This document shows, piece by piece, positions 8,650-15,702 of a DNA stretch of 64,000 nt. The notes under the pieces were generated by a model. That model searched no databases. It saw nothing but the letters and a program-made list of their open reading frames with translations, and was not told the DNA's origin. Source of the stretch: Palsa-1447 sp964509885 (GTDB lineage Bacteria; Verrucomicrobiota; Verrucomicrobiia; Opitutales; Opitutaceae); the NCBI GenBank assembly GCA_964509885.1, contig CAZDZL010000006.1, forward strand, positions 40,843 to 104,842. Reading direction: 5' to 3'. A program made the translations under genes and the position numbers. How positions within the stretch are numbered: position 1 is the stretch's first letter; each line of letters begins with the position of its first letter.

Positions 8650-9737
8650 GGGCCGCCGGCGGGACGGGTTGGCTGCGACCGCGGGGCCGAAACCGGAGCC
8701 TGGGCCGGGTCGACCGCGGGTGCTGCCACGGCCGCCGGGGCCAGGCGCCGGATTAAGTCCGTGTAGTCCTGTATCCCCGAGAGAATAGCCGCGGCGATGG
8801 TGTCGCGGTAGGCGGGCGTCGCAAGGCGCTGCGCCTCGGCGTCGCTCGAGAGGAAGGCCGACTCGACGAGCACGCCCGGGCACTTGAGCCCGCGCAGCAC
8901 GGCCAGATGCTCGAACTTCTCGCCGCGGTCGCCTGTCTTGAGAGCATCGAGGACGCGCCGGTGCAGGGCACCCGCGAGCACCGTGTTCCAGGCGTTGAAG
9001 CCGTTGATGGGCGCGGGCGCTTCCTCAGCGTCATTCTTCTGGCCGAGGCTCCAGGAGTTTGCGGAGCGCTGCGTCCTGGGCGGAAAAAGCATGATCTCGA
9101 CGCCGGTCGTCTTCGTGTTCGGGTAGAGCGAGTTGAAATGGACGCTCACGAAAATGTCGGCCTTCGCCACGTTCGCGATCTCGGAGCGCACGGGCTTGGG
9201 AACGTCGACGTCGGTCTCGCGCGTCAGGACGACGGTGTAGCCCGCCGCGGTGAGGAGCTTCTTCAGCCTCTCGGCCACGTCGATCGTGTACGTCTTCTCC
9301 ATGGTGTGGAAGGTCCTGTTCTCCGTCCCCTCGTCGGAGCCCCCGTGACCCGGGTCTATCGCTATCACCTTCGGCACCCGCGGGACCGCGCCGCAGAGGT
9401 CGGGCCGCACGCGGGGGACCAGGCGAAACTCATAGTCGTTGCGGCTCATGTAGAACCTGCCGCCGCGCTCGATCACCGGGTCGCCCAGGAAGACCCGTAG
9501 CCCCTTTATGTCCGCGTCGCGGCTATTGTCCGCAAGGCGGGCGACGGGTTGCGCGCCGTCCTTGAGCATCAGGGTCGTGGGCGGGATGGACCGCTCCAGC
9601 CGCAGCCCGAGATGCGAGGCGCCGTCATCGAGGGCCACGTAGGCGATCCCCTTGTTCAGGATTGCCGGCAGCTCGGCCCCGGCGCGCGCGAAGGGGATTG
9701 CCGCCGTCAGCAGGAGTGCGAATGCCGCCAGGCGCAT
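8646..9737 (-). CDS. N-acetylmuramoyl-L-alanine amidase (Amidase_3), secreted
   Basis: Zinc amidase that cleaves the MurNAc-L-Ala bond of peptidoglycan in the periplasm. 363 residues. A signal peptide is evident at residues 1-19 (hydrophobic core, then FARAGA). A leading domain of about 100 residues is followed by the catalytic domain: His131 in AIDPGHGGSDEG, Glu147 in HTMEKTY, a His in VSVHFNS, and the catalytic Glu in VLVESAFLS. The C-terminus is a proline/alanine-rich tail. It lies 13 bases after infC and overlaps the start of the YcaQ-like gene. Confidence 0.92.
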   Translation of the reverse strand: MRLAAFALLLTAAIPFARAGAELPAILNKGIAYVALDDGASHLGLRLERSIPPTTLMLKDGAQPVARLADNSRDADIKGLRVFLGDPVIERGGRFYMSRNDYEFRLVPRVRPDLCGAVPRVPKVIAIDPGHGGSDEGTENRTFHTMEKTYTIDVAERLKKLLTAAGYTVVLTRETDVDVPKPVRSEIANVAKADIFVSVHFNSLYPNTKTTGVEIMLFPPRTQRSANSWSLGQKNDAEEAPAPINGFNAWNTVLAGALHRRVLDALKTGDRGEKFEHLAVLRGLKCPGVLVESAFLSSDAEAQRLATPAYRDTIAAAILSGIQDYTDLIRRLAPAAVAAPAVDPAQAPVSAPRSQPTRPAGGP

Positions 9738-9750
9738 GGCCGCGGCGGGC

Positions 9751-10416
9751 TCAGGCTTCCGCGGCCCGCGGGGGGGAAGAAGCGGCCTCTTCGTCGCCCT
9801 CGCCTTCCTTCACGTGAAACTTGGCCTTGCGCTTGTTCGCGGGAAGCGGCGTCAGCATGACGTGGATGTTTCGCCCGATGAGCTTCGGGTCGGCATCCGG
9901 GTGCCCCATGCCCGCGAGGTCGATGACCGCCCGCTTCATCACCTCGAAGCCCAGCTCCGTGTGGGCCATCTCGCGCCCGCGGAACTTGAGGCGAAGCTTC
10001 ACCTTGTTGCCATGGTCGAGGAACTCCTCGGCGTGGCGCAGCTTTGTGTTGAAGTCGTTCGGGGCGATGCGGGCCGTGAACTCGATCTCCTTGATCTTGC
10101 TCGCTGTCGACTTCGAGTGGGACGTCTTCTTCGACTCTTCATAGACGTACTTGCCGAAGTCCATGATGCGGCAGACGGGAGGCGTCGCGTTGGGCGCCAC
10201 CTCGACGAGGTCGAGCCCGACCTCAAGCGCCAGGTTGACCGCCTTGGGCGTGTCCAGAATCCCGAGCTGCTTGCCCTCCGGGGAGATCACGCGAACCTGC
10301 GGAACCTTGATACGGTGGTTGCGGCGTATGTTCGCGAACGGATCGTTGTTGCGGCGCTGGTATTGTCCGCTTGGACGATTGCCGCCTGGGGCGGCCGAAG
10401 GAGTCGGTATTGCCAT
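9751..10416 (-). CDS. infC: Translation initiation factor IF-3
   Basis: Binds the 30S subunit and checks start-codon selection. 221 residues from the ATG at 10416; an immediately preceding TTG (10419) is also possible, and IF-3 genes often use rare start codons. The N-domain (NHRIKVPQVRVISPEGKQLG to VEVAPNATPPVCRIMDFGKY) and C-domain (KEIEFTARIAPNDFNTKL to FRGREMAH) are complete. A disordered N-terminal extension of about 30 residues and an acidic/alanine tail flank the core. The usual partners rpmI and rplT do not follow; the amidase gene does, which is unusual. Confidence 0.95.
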   Translation of the reverse strand: MAIPTPSAAPGGNRPSGQYQRRNNDPFANIRRNHRIKVPQVRVISPEGKQLGILDTPKAVNLALEVGLDLVEVAPNATPPVCRIMDFGKYVYEESKKTSHSKSTASKIKEIEFTARIAPNDFNTKLRHAEEFLDHGNKVKLRLKFRGREMAHTELGFEVMKRAVIDLAGMGHPDADPKLIGRNIHVMLTPLPANKRKAKFHVKEGEGDEEAASSPPRAAEA

Positions 10417-10483
10417 CAAATATTACGCTGCTGGGTGTGTAGAGTCAGGTGACGGTCGCCCGAAACTGCCTCGAATACAACAC

Positions 10484-10870
10484 CTAAACACTGAAGCTTT
10501 CACCGCAGGAGCAGCTGGCCTTCGCGTTCGGGTTGGTGAACTTGAAGCCCCCGGCGATGAGCTGCGTCGAATAGTCGAGCTGGGTGCCCTTGAGGTACAG
10601 GGCCGTCCTGGGGTCGACGACGACGGCGACCCCGGCCGACCTGACCAGGATGTCGCCACGCTTGGGCTCCGGGGTGAACCTGAGCTTGTAGCTCAAGCCG
10701 TTGCATCCGCCGCCCGTTATGGCGATGCGCAGGTATTCGCCCTGGTTCTCGCGCGCCACCAGCGCGCGGACCTTTGTTCCCGCCGAATCGGTGAGTCGGA
10801 CAAGGCTCTCGCCGCCTTCCCGTACCAGGGGCGGGGCGGCAGGCGCTGAAAGGGTGGCCAGGTCGGACAT
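10484..10870 (-). CDS. HesB/IscA/ErpA-family iron-sulfur cluster carrier
   Basis: A-type carrier that accepts and delivers iron-sulfur clusters in the cytosol. 128 residues from the ATG at 10870 (an in-frame ATG at 10888 would overlap the pdxA stop). The three cluster-binding cysteines are present: Cys56 in GGGCNGLSY and Cys120/Cys122 in SCSCGESF near the C-terminus. It lies eight bases after pdxA on the same strand. No isc or suf genes are in the window, so the specific subtype (IscA, ErpA or SufA) is not assigned. Confidence 0.92.
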   Translation of the reverse strand: MSDLATLSAPAAPPLVREGGESLVRLTDSAGTKVRALVARENQGEYLRIAITGGGCNGLSYKLRFTPEPKRGDILVRSAGVAVVVDPRTALYLKGTQLDYSTQLIAGGFKFTNPNAKASCSCGESFSV

Positions 10871-10877
10871 CCAGCCA

Positions 10878-11822
10878 CTATCGCCCATTGCGGGCGCGAA
10901 TCAAGCGCCGGGCGACAGCGACGGCGTTTGAGAAACTCCGCGGGCTCGCGGTCCCCTTCCCCGCGATGGAGAACGCGGTGCCGTGGTCCGGGCTCGTCCG
11001 CACGTGCGCGAGGCCGAGGGTCACGTTGACGGACTCCTCGAAATCAATGACCTTGAGCGGCGCCAGGCCCTGGTCGTGGTAGAGCGCCACCGAGACGTCG
11101 AATTCGCCGCGCAGCTGGCGGCCGAAGAGCGTGTCTGCAGGCTGGCAGCGCGAGAGCCCGGGATAACGGGCGCGGAGGGCGTCAAGCATCGGGTCGATGA
11201 GGTCTCGCTCCTCCGTGCCGATCAGCCCGCCCTCGCCTGCATGGGGATTGAGGCCGCAGACGCCTATCCTCGGCGCGGCCACGCCCTCCGAGCGCGCCAG
11301 CTCGTCCGCCGCGGCGACCGTCCGGGCGATGTTGGCCTCCGTGAGCCGGGAGGGCACGTCGCGAAGCGGGATGTGCCAGGACACGAGCGCCATCCGCAGG
11401 CGGCCCCCGCAGAAGGCCATCGTGGGATCGCCCGCCCACCGCGCTGCGAAGAACTCGGTGTGCCCGGGGAAGGTCCAGCCGATCGCGGCCAGGCGTTCCT
11501 TGCTTATGGGCGCCGTCACGGCCCCGGAATACTCGCCCGAGCTGCAGAGCTCCGCGGCCCGCTCGAGCGCCGCCCAGGCGACGAGCGAGCCCTCGCCGTC
11601 CGGCTTGCCGGGAACGGCGGCGTAGTCCTCCGTTCCCACGGGTATCATGCGCGCGCCAGCCGGCAGCCCGGCGAGCCACCTTGCGGGGCCGATGACGGCG
11701 ACGTCACCCGCCCCGCCGGGGTTCGAGTCGAGCCACGCCCGGACAATCTCGGGCCCAATCCCGGCCGGGTCGCCGCAGGTGATGGCGATCTTCTCGTTCA
11801 AGGGGCCCGGCGAGGCGGTCAA
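10878..11822 (-). CDS. pdxA: 4-hydroxythreonine-4-phosphate dehydrogenase
   Basis: NAD-dependent oxidation step of the DXP-dependent pyridoxal phosphate pathway. 314 residues from a TTG at 11822, a little shorter than the 329 of E. coli. The family N-terminus (ITCGDPAGIGPE) follows within 14 residues. Metal-binding histidines are in FPGHTEFF (His121), YHDQGLAP and TSPDHGTAF. No ATG is available near the start. The TTG overlaps the lpxA TGA (TTGA, 11819-11822) and has GAGG upstream, so I chose it; a second TTG at 11801 is the alternative. Confidence 0.93.
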   Translation of the reverse strand: MTASPGPLNEKIAITCGDPAGIGPEIVRAWLDSNPGGAGDVAVIGPARWLAGLPAGARMIPVGTEDYAAVPGKPDGEGSLVAWAALERAAELCSSGEYSGAVTAPISKERLAAIGWTFPGHTEFFAARWAGDPTMAFCGGRLRMALVSWHIPLRDVPSRLTEANIARTVAAADELARSEGVAAPRIGVCGLNPHAGEGGLIGTEERDLIDPMLDALRARYPGLSRCQPADTLFGRQLRGEFDVSVALYHDQGLAPLKVIDFEESVNVTLGLAHVRTSPDHGTAFSIAGKGTASPRSFSNAVAVARRLIRARNGR

Positions 11823-12583
11823 TCGGCGTCCTCTGCGTCGGTGGCGCCCGCGCGCCGCGAGCGCGCTATCCCGCGCGTGCCCGCCGTGATGAACTCCAGG
11901 AAACGCCGTGCCTCGGCGGACGCGAACGTGCCTGCGGCGAGCTCCTTTGCCGCGATCGCGCGGATGTTGCCCGTCGTGAAGTAGACGAGCCTGAAGGCCT
12001 CCTTCAGCTCCCTGATGGCGTCGCGCGGGACCCCGCGGCGCTTGAGCCCGATGAGGTTCAGGCCGGCCACCTCGTCCCGCTCCGCGGCCATCACGAAGGG
12101 CGGTATGTCCTTGGTGATGCGCGAAAGGCCCCCGACGATCGCCCCTTCCCCCACCCGGCAGAACTGGTGGTAGGCGGATCCGCCCCCGAGCACGGCGTGG
12201 TTGCCCACGTCGACGTGGCCGGCGAGCAGCACGGAATTGGCGATCACCACATTGTCCCCTACGATGGCGTCGTGGGCGACGTGCGAGCAGGACATGAGCA
12301 GGCAGTTTGAGCCCACGACCGTGTGGAGGCCCTTCTCCGAGGACCTGTTGATGGTCACATACTCGCGGACGACCGTCCCCGCCCCCACCCTGACCCCCGT
12401 GGGCGTCGCCGGGTCGAACCGCAGCATCTGGGGATCGCCCCCCACGACGGCATAGGGGTGCACGGCGACCTTGTCCCCCAGGATGGCGCCGGACTTGATG
12501 ATGGCCCCCGCATGGATGATGCATCCGTCGCCGAGCTGCGCGCCCGCCTCTACAATGGCCGTGGGATGGATCGATGGCTTCAT
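11819..12583 (-). CDS. lpxA: Acyl-ACP--UDP-N-acetylglucosamine O-acyltransferase
   Basis: First step of lipid A synthesis: transfers a hydroxyacyl chain to UDP-GlcNAc. 254 residues. Left-handed beta-helix hexapeptide repeats run from residue 1 to about 180; the catalytic histidine is His104 in SHVAHDAIVGD. A helical C-terminal domain (RRGVPRDAIRELKEAFRLVY) matches LpxA rather than LpxD. It shows that the organism makes lipid A and therefore has an outer membrane. The last 20 residues are alanine/aspartate-rich. Its TGA overlaps the pdxA start. Confidence 0.95.
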   Translation of the reverse strand: MKPSIHPTAIVEAGAQLGDGCIIHAGAIIKSGAILGDKVAVHPYAVVGGDPQMLRFDPATPTGVRVGAGTVVREYVTINRSSEKGLHTVVGSNCLLMSCSHVAHDAIVGDNVVIANSVLLAGHVDVGNHAVLGGGSAYHQFCRVGEGAIVGGLSRITKDIPPFVMAAERDEVAGLNLIGLKRRGVPRDAIRELKEAFRLVYFTTGNIRAIAAKELAAGTFASAEARRFLEFITAGTRGIARSRRAGATDAEDAD

Positions 12584-12646
12584 CTGGGGTGGAATCTCAA
12601 AATTGGCGGGGCGAAGCGCGAGAAACTTCTTGGTGCCGGCGCGGCG

Positions 12647-13300
12647 CTACTCGCCCGCCGGCGAGGGCTGGGCCGCCCTGGCCCGGCGCGCCGTCTGCAT
12701 CCTGTCTGAAAGGAGGTCGAGCTGAGCGTCCTTCAGCAGGTCGTAGTTCTTGAGCACGCGGATCACCTGGAGGGTGTCGCTCTTCCCGTAGTTGCGGTTG
12801 GCGTCGATCTTCTCGATCAGGTCGAGCAGCATCGCCCGGAACGAGATGATCCCGTCGACGCCGCGCTCCTTGAGCATCTCCACGCTCTGGGACCGGAACG
12901 GCTCGGCCGTGGGCAGCGCCGGCAGGACCAGGATCTTCGTCACGTCGCTTCCGACGCCGTCGTCCTCGGTCGGGAAGAGCCGCGCCGCCTGCTTGAGGAC
13001 ATTCTGCTCGAGGAAGCCGAATATCTCCGGGGAGCCCTTGAGCATCGCGGGAGTGAAGACGTCGGTGTGCCAAGGTTTCACGGCCACGACCGCCTGGTGG
13101 ACGAATTGCAGCTCCGTCGAGAATAGGAAGAAATCCGGCTTGCGGCTCGCCTTCCGCCAGGACGGGTTGTGGACGAGGAGGTCGATCTCCTCGTCGCCGG
13201 TCTTCCGGCGGGCTTGCACCTGGTACTTGCGCACCTGCCGGACGAAGAATCCGTTCTGTTCGAAGAACTCGCGGACAATGCCTTCGTCGATTGCGGACAT
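12647..13300 (-). CDS. Conserved-looking protein of unknown function, possible PD-(D/E)XK-like fold
   Basis: 217 residues with no signal peptide or membrane segment. I do not recognise the family. The N-terminal 80 residues have a helix (VREFFEQNGFFVRQ), a strand with an acid (EEIDLLVHNP) and a strand ending in Lys (AVVAVKPWH). That order resembles a PD-(D/E)XK nuclease-type core, but the key acid before Lys is replaced by Ala-Val, so activity is doubtful. The second half is predicted alpha/beta, and the tail (QTARRARAAQPSPAGE) looks disordered. It lies between aroB and lpxA, 53 and 63 bases away, so is probably co-transcribed. Confidence 0.75.
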   Translation of the reverse strand: MSAIDEGIVREFFEQNGFFVRQVRKYQVQARRKTGDEEIDLLVHNPSWRKASRKPDFFLFSTELQFVHQAVVAVKPWHTDVFTPAMLKGSPEIFGFLEQNVLKQAARLFPTEDDGVGSDVTKILVLPALPTAEPFRSQSVEMLKERGVDGIISFRAMLLDLIEKIDANRNYGKSDTLQVIRVLKNYDLLKDAQLDLLSDRMQTARRARAAQPSPAGE

Positions 13301-13353
13301 GGCTCATCTCATAGCCGCATCGGCGCTGGAACACACGAATTTTCTCCCCCGGA

Positions 13354-14439
13354 TCAGGCGCATCCCACCTCGCGCCAGACGGACTCCACGTCGGCGGCAG
13401 GGACGTCGCGCCTCACGACGGCCTCGCCCAGCGACTTGAGGAGGACGAACCGAAGGGCCCCGGCGCGCGCCTTCTTGTCGCGGGCCATCGCCGCCATCAG
13501 GTTCTCGATCGAGAGGGTCGAGCGGAGCCGTGTCGGCAGCCCGTGGGCGGAGACGACAGACTCTATCCGCGACACGTCGGCCTCGGCCACCATGCCGAGC
13601 TTCCTGGAAAGCCGGGCCGCCGCGCAGAGTCCGACCGCGACCGCCTCGCCGTGGAGGTAGGCGCCGTAGCCGGTGACCTGCTCGATGGCGTGCCCGAAGG
13701 TGTGGCCAAGGTTCAACAGGGCTCGGCCGCCGCTCTCGGCGTGCTCCCGCTCGTCGGCCTCTACCAGCCGCGCCTTGATGCCGCAGCAGACGCGCACCGT
13801 CCAGGCGAGGCGCAGGTCCCCGGCCGAGAGCGCGGCGCGCTCGAGGTCCTCAAAGAGCAGGCGGTCTCCGAGGAGGGCCGTCTTGATCACCTCGGCCATC
13901 CCCGCCGCGAATTCGCGGGGGGGCAGGAGCTTCAGGAATCCCGTCGCGATGAAGACCCGCCTGGGCTGGTGGAACGCGCCGGCCAGATTCTTGCCCGCCT
14001 TCAGGTTGACGCCGGTCTTGCCCCCCACGGAGCTGTCGACCATCGAGAGCAGCGTCGTCGGGACCTGGAAGTAGTCGACGCCGCGCAGGTAGGACGCAGC
14101 GGCGAATCCCGCAAGGTCGCCGACCACCCCGCCCCCCACCGCGAAGACGGCGCCCGAGCGGTCGAGCCCCTGGTTCGCGAGGAAGTCGAGGGCGCGCCCG
14201 AACTCCGCGACGGACTTCGACTCCTCGCCCGAGGGCACGATGAGCGTCGGCGCGTCGGCAAAGAGGCTCTGCAGGGTCGAGGCCTGGATGGTCGCGACGT
14301 TTCGGTCTGTGATCACGGCGATCCGCCGCGACGCGCCCGCCAGCTCCGCGACGAGGGCGCGCACTTCCGCCGTCAGGTCCTCGGCAAAGAGGATGGGATA
14401 GGATCGGTCACCGAGGTTGACGTTCAGGGTATCGGGCAT
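13354..14439 (-). CDS. aroB: 3-dehydroquinate synthase
   Basis: Second step of the shikimate pathway: converts DAHP to 3-dehydroquinate, using NAD and a divalent metal. 361 residues, the family length. NAD-binding GGGVVGDLAGFAAASYLRG and the substrate region TTLLSMVDSSVGGKTGVN are intact. Metal ligands are the Glu in MAEVIK and two His in LNLGHTFGHAIE. It is the first gene of the long minus-strand run that continues through lpxA and infC. It lies 70 bases downstream of vapC. Confidence 0.96.
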   Translation of the reverse strand: MPDTLNVNLGDRSYPILFAEDLTAEVRALVAELAGASRRIAVITDRNVATIQASTLQSLFADAPTLIVPSGEESKSVAEFGRALDFLANQGLDRSGAVFAVGGGVVGDLAGFAAASYLRGVDYFQVPTTLLSMVDSSVGGKTGVNLKAGKNLAGAFHQPRRVFIATGFLKLLPPREFAAGMAEVIKTALLGDRLLFEDLERAALSAGDLRLAWTVRVCCGIKARLVEADEREHAESGGRALLNLGHTFGHAIEQVTGYGAYLHGEAVAVGLCAAARLSRKLGMVAEADVSRIESVVSAHGLPTRLRSTLSIENLMAAMARDKKARAGALRFVLLKSLGEAVVRRDVPAADVESVWREVGCA

Positions 14440-14509
14440 CGTGACCTTCCATCTTGGGCGCTGGCCGCGCGCCTGTCCATGGATTTGGGAAGGGCTACCT
14501 CAGGCAGGC

Positions 14510-14893
14510 TCAGGATTTCCTCTGCGCCGCCTTGAAGTGGACGTTCGGCTTGCCAGCGAAATGCTCGTCCTGGGTCCAAATCACCGCGTCATGCCTCTTG
14601 GCCACGGCGTAGATCACGGAGTCCGCAAAGGCCAGCTTCTCGGATTCTCCCAGCCACGCTGCCTCAAGGGCCAGGTTGCCGTCCAGATTCACGACCGCGC
14701 CCTGTTCCATGTGCGCGACCGCCTGAAACGCATCGTCCTCGCCCCGCTGTCGAAGCACCACCCTGAACACTTCGTAGAGGCAGATCACCGGGACAACCAG
14801 CAGCTCCGTGTCCTCAATGGCCTCCGAGAAGTAATCCGCGTTCCTCTCGTCAGCGAAGTACGCCAGCCAGGCGGACGAATCGGCCACATTCAT
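14510..14893 (-). CDS. vapC: VapC-like PIN-domain ribonuclease toxin
   Basis: PIN-domain protein of 127 residues, the toxin half of a type II toxin-antitoxin pair. VapC toxins cut tRNA or rRNA. The acidic metal-binding set is complete: Asp5, Glu41 (CLYEVFRV), Asp91 (AFADSVIYA) and Asp109 (TQDEHF). The ATG at 14893 overlaps the stop of the antitoxin gene (ATGA), the usual coupled arrangement. The target RNA cannot be told from sequence. Confidence 0.92.
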   Translation of the reverse strand: MNVADSSAWLAYFADERNADYFSEAIEDTELLVVPVICLYEVFRVVLRQRGEDDAFQAVAHMEQGAVVNLDGNLALEAAWLGESEKLAFADSVIYAVAKRHDAVIWTQDEHFAGKPNVHFKAAQRKS

Positions 14894-15096
14894 ACACGGT
14901 CGGCCTCACGCGTGAATGACGTGTCTATGCCCTTCAGGTAGCCTCGAAGCTTCCGGATGTCCCGAAGAGGGATGATCTCGATGCGGTTGCGGAATGAAAT
15001 CACGTGGGCCTTCTCCCCCGACCGCAGGCCCATTGCCTCGCGAACGCTCTGCGGGATAACGACCTGGAATTTCGGCGAAATGGTCACGGTATTCAT
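14890..15096 (-). CDS. vapB: VapB-like AbrB/MazE-fold antitoxin
   Basis: 68-residue antitoxin. An N-terminal swapped-hairpin AbrB-type DNA-binding domain (TISPKFQVVIPQSVREAMGL) is followed by a short tail that would wrap the toxin. Antitoxins of this type repress their own operon. A perfect 12-bp palindrome lies between the promoter elements upstream. The ATG at 15096 sits only three bases from a -10-like hexamer, so the transcript may be leaderless; a GTG three codons later is an alternative start. Confidence 0.92.
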   Translation of the reverse strand: MNTVTISPKFQVVIPQSVREAMGLRSGEKAHVISFRNRIEIIPLRDIRKLRGYLKGIDTSFTREADRV

Positions 15097-15099
15097 ACC

Positions 15100-15130
15100 G
15101 TATTACGATTGATCGATCGATCGACGTCAA
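15100..15130 (-). promoter_or_regulatory. Putative vapBC promoter and operator
   Basis: On the minus strand TTGACG (15125-15130) is followed after 19 bases by TAATAC (15100-15105). The spacer contains the self-complementary TCGATCGATCGA (15113-15124), well placed for auto-repression by VapBC. The spacing is long for a strong promoter. Confidence 0.5.
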
Positions 15131-15140
15131 CTCGATTTCG

Positions 15141-15689
15141 CTACGCCTTCTCCAGGCGCGCCGGCCTGTTTCGAAGATGCCGGACAATGGGGCCCCGGAT
15201 GGCGAGATGGTAGAGCGCCAGCACAAGGACGACGCCGAACGCGGCGTAGGCGAGGCCCTCCGCTGTGGTCGGCACAGCCGGCCTGTAGATCGCCAGAGTG
15301 GCCCTCGCGATCCCCCCATCCACGTGCGCGATGAAGACGAACGGCCTTGTCCAGGCGGAGGCTTGGCGGAGGGCCGTATCGGCCGCGGCCAGCTCGTCCA
15401 CCCGCAGCGCCGCCTCGTGGACCACAGTGCCCAGCCTGCCCATCGAGGGATCGGGATTCTTCGCGGCGCCCGCGACAAGCTGCTCCAGGCTCATTCCGGA
15501 CTGGGCGGCCGCGTCCTTGAAGCGGCCCAGCGCGAGTTTGGCCTCGTCAAGGTGGCCCTCGAGGCGCTGCAGGTACTGCTGCATGAACTCCGGCAGCTGG
15601 GAAAAGACAACCGCGCCGAGGACGCAGAGGATCCGGTCCAGCAGGCGCTCGGCGCCCTCGGATACCGATCGAATGATGGGGGGCAGCGC
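15141..15689 (-). CDS. DUF2937-family membrane protein
   Basis: 182 residues from a GTG at 15689, 14 bases after the virB6-like stop; an upstream in-frame ATG at 15794 would overlap that gene, so I reject it. It has an N-terminal hydrophobic helix (ILCVLGAVVFSQLPEFMQQY), a long helical middle, and a C-terminal membrane segment (LAYAAFGVVLVLALYHLAI). The QLPEF..QY segment and overall layout match DUF2937, a family of small inner-membrane proteins of unknown role. As last gene of the VirB-like operon it may be part of that apparatus. Confidence 0.75.
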   Translation of the reverse strand, partial: ALPPIIRSVSEGAERLLDRILCVLGAVVFSQLPEFMQQYLQRLEGHLDEAKLALGRFKDAAAQSGMSLEQLVAGAAKNPDPSMGRLGTVVHEAALRVDELAAADTALRQASAWTRPFVFIAHVDGGIARATLAIYRPAVPTTAEGLAYAAFGVVLVLALYHLAIRGPIVRHLRNRPARLEKA

Positions 15690-15702
15690 CACGCGGTGAA
15701 TG

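Noticed and set aside
10878..12524. A single long LpxA-PdxA-like fusion protein
   Set aside because: The first half is an out-of-frame reading of lpxA; only the pdxA part from 11822 encodes a recognisable protein.
15111..15124. GATC tandem repeat as a possible microsatellite or CRISPR-like repeat
   Set aside because: Only three to four units, and it forms the palindrome in the vapBC promoter; no spacer-repeat array exists in the window.
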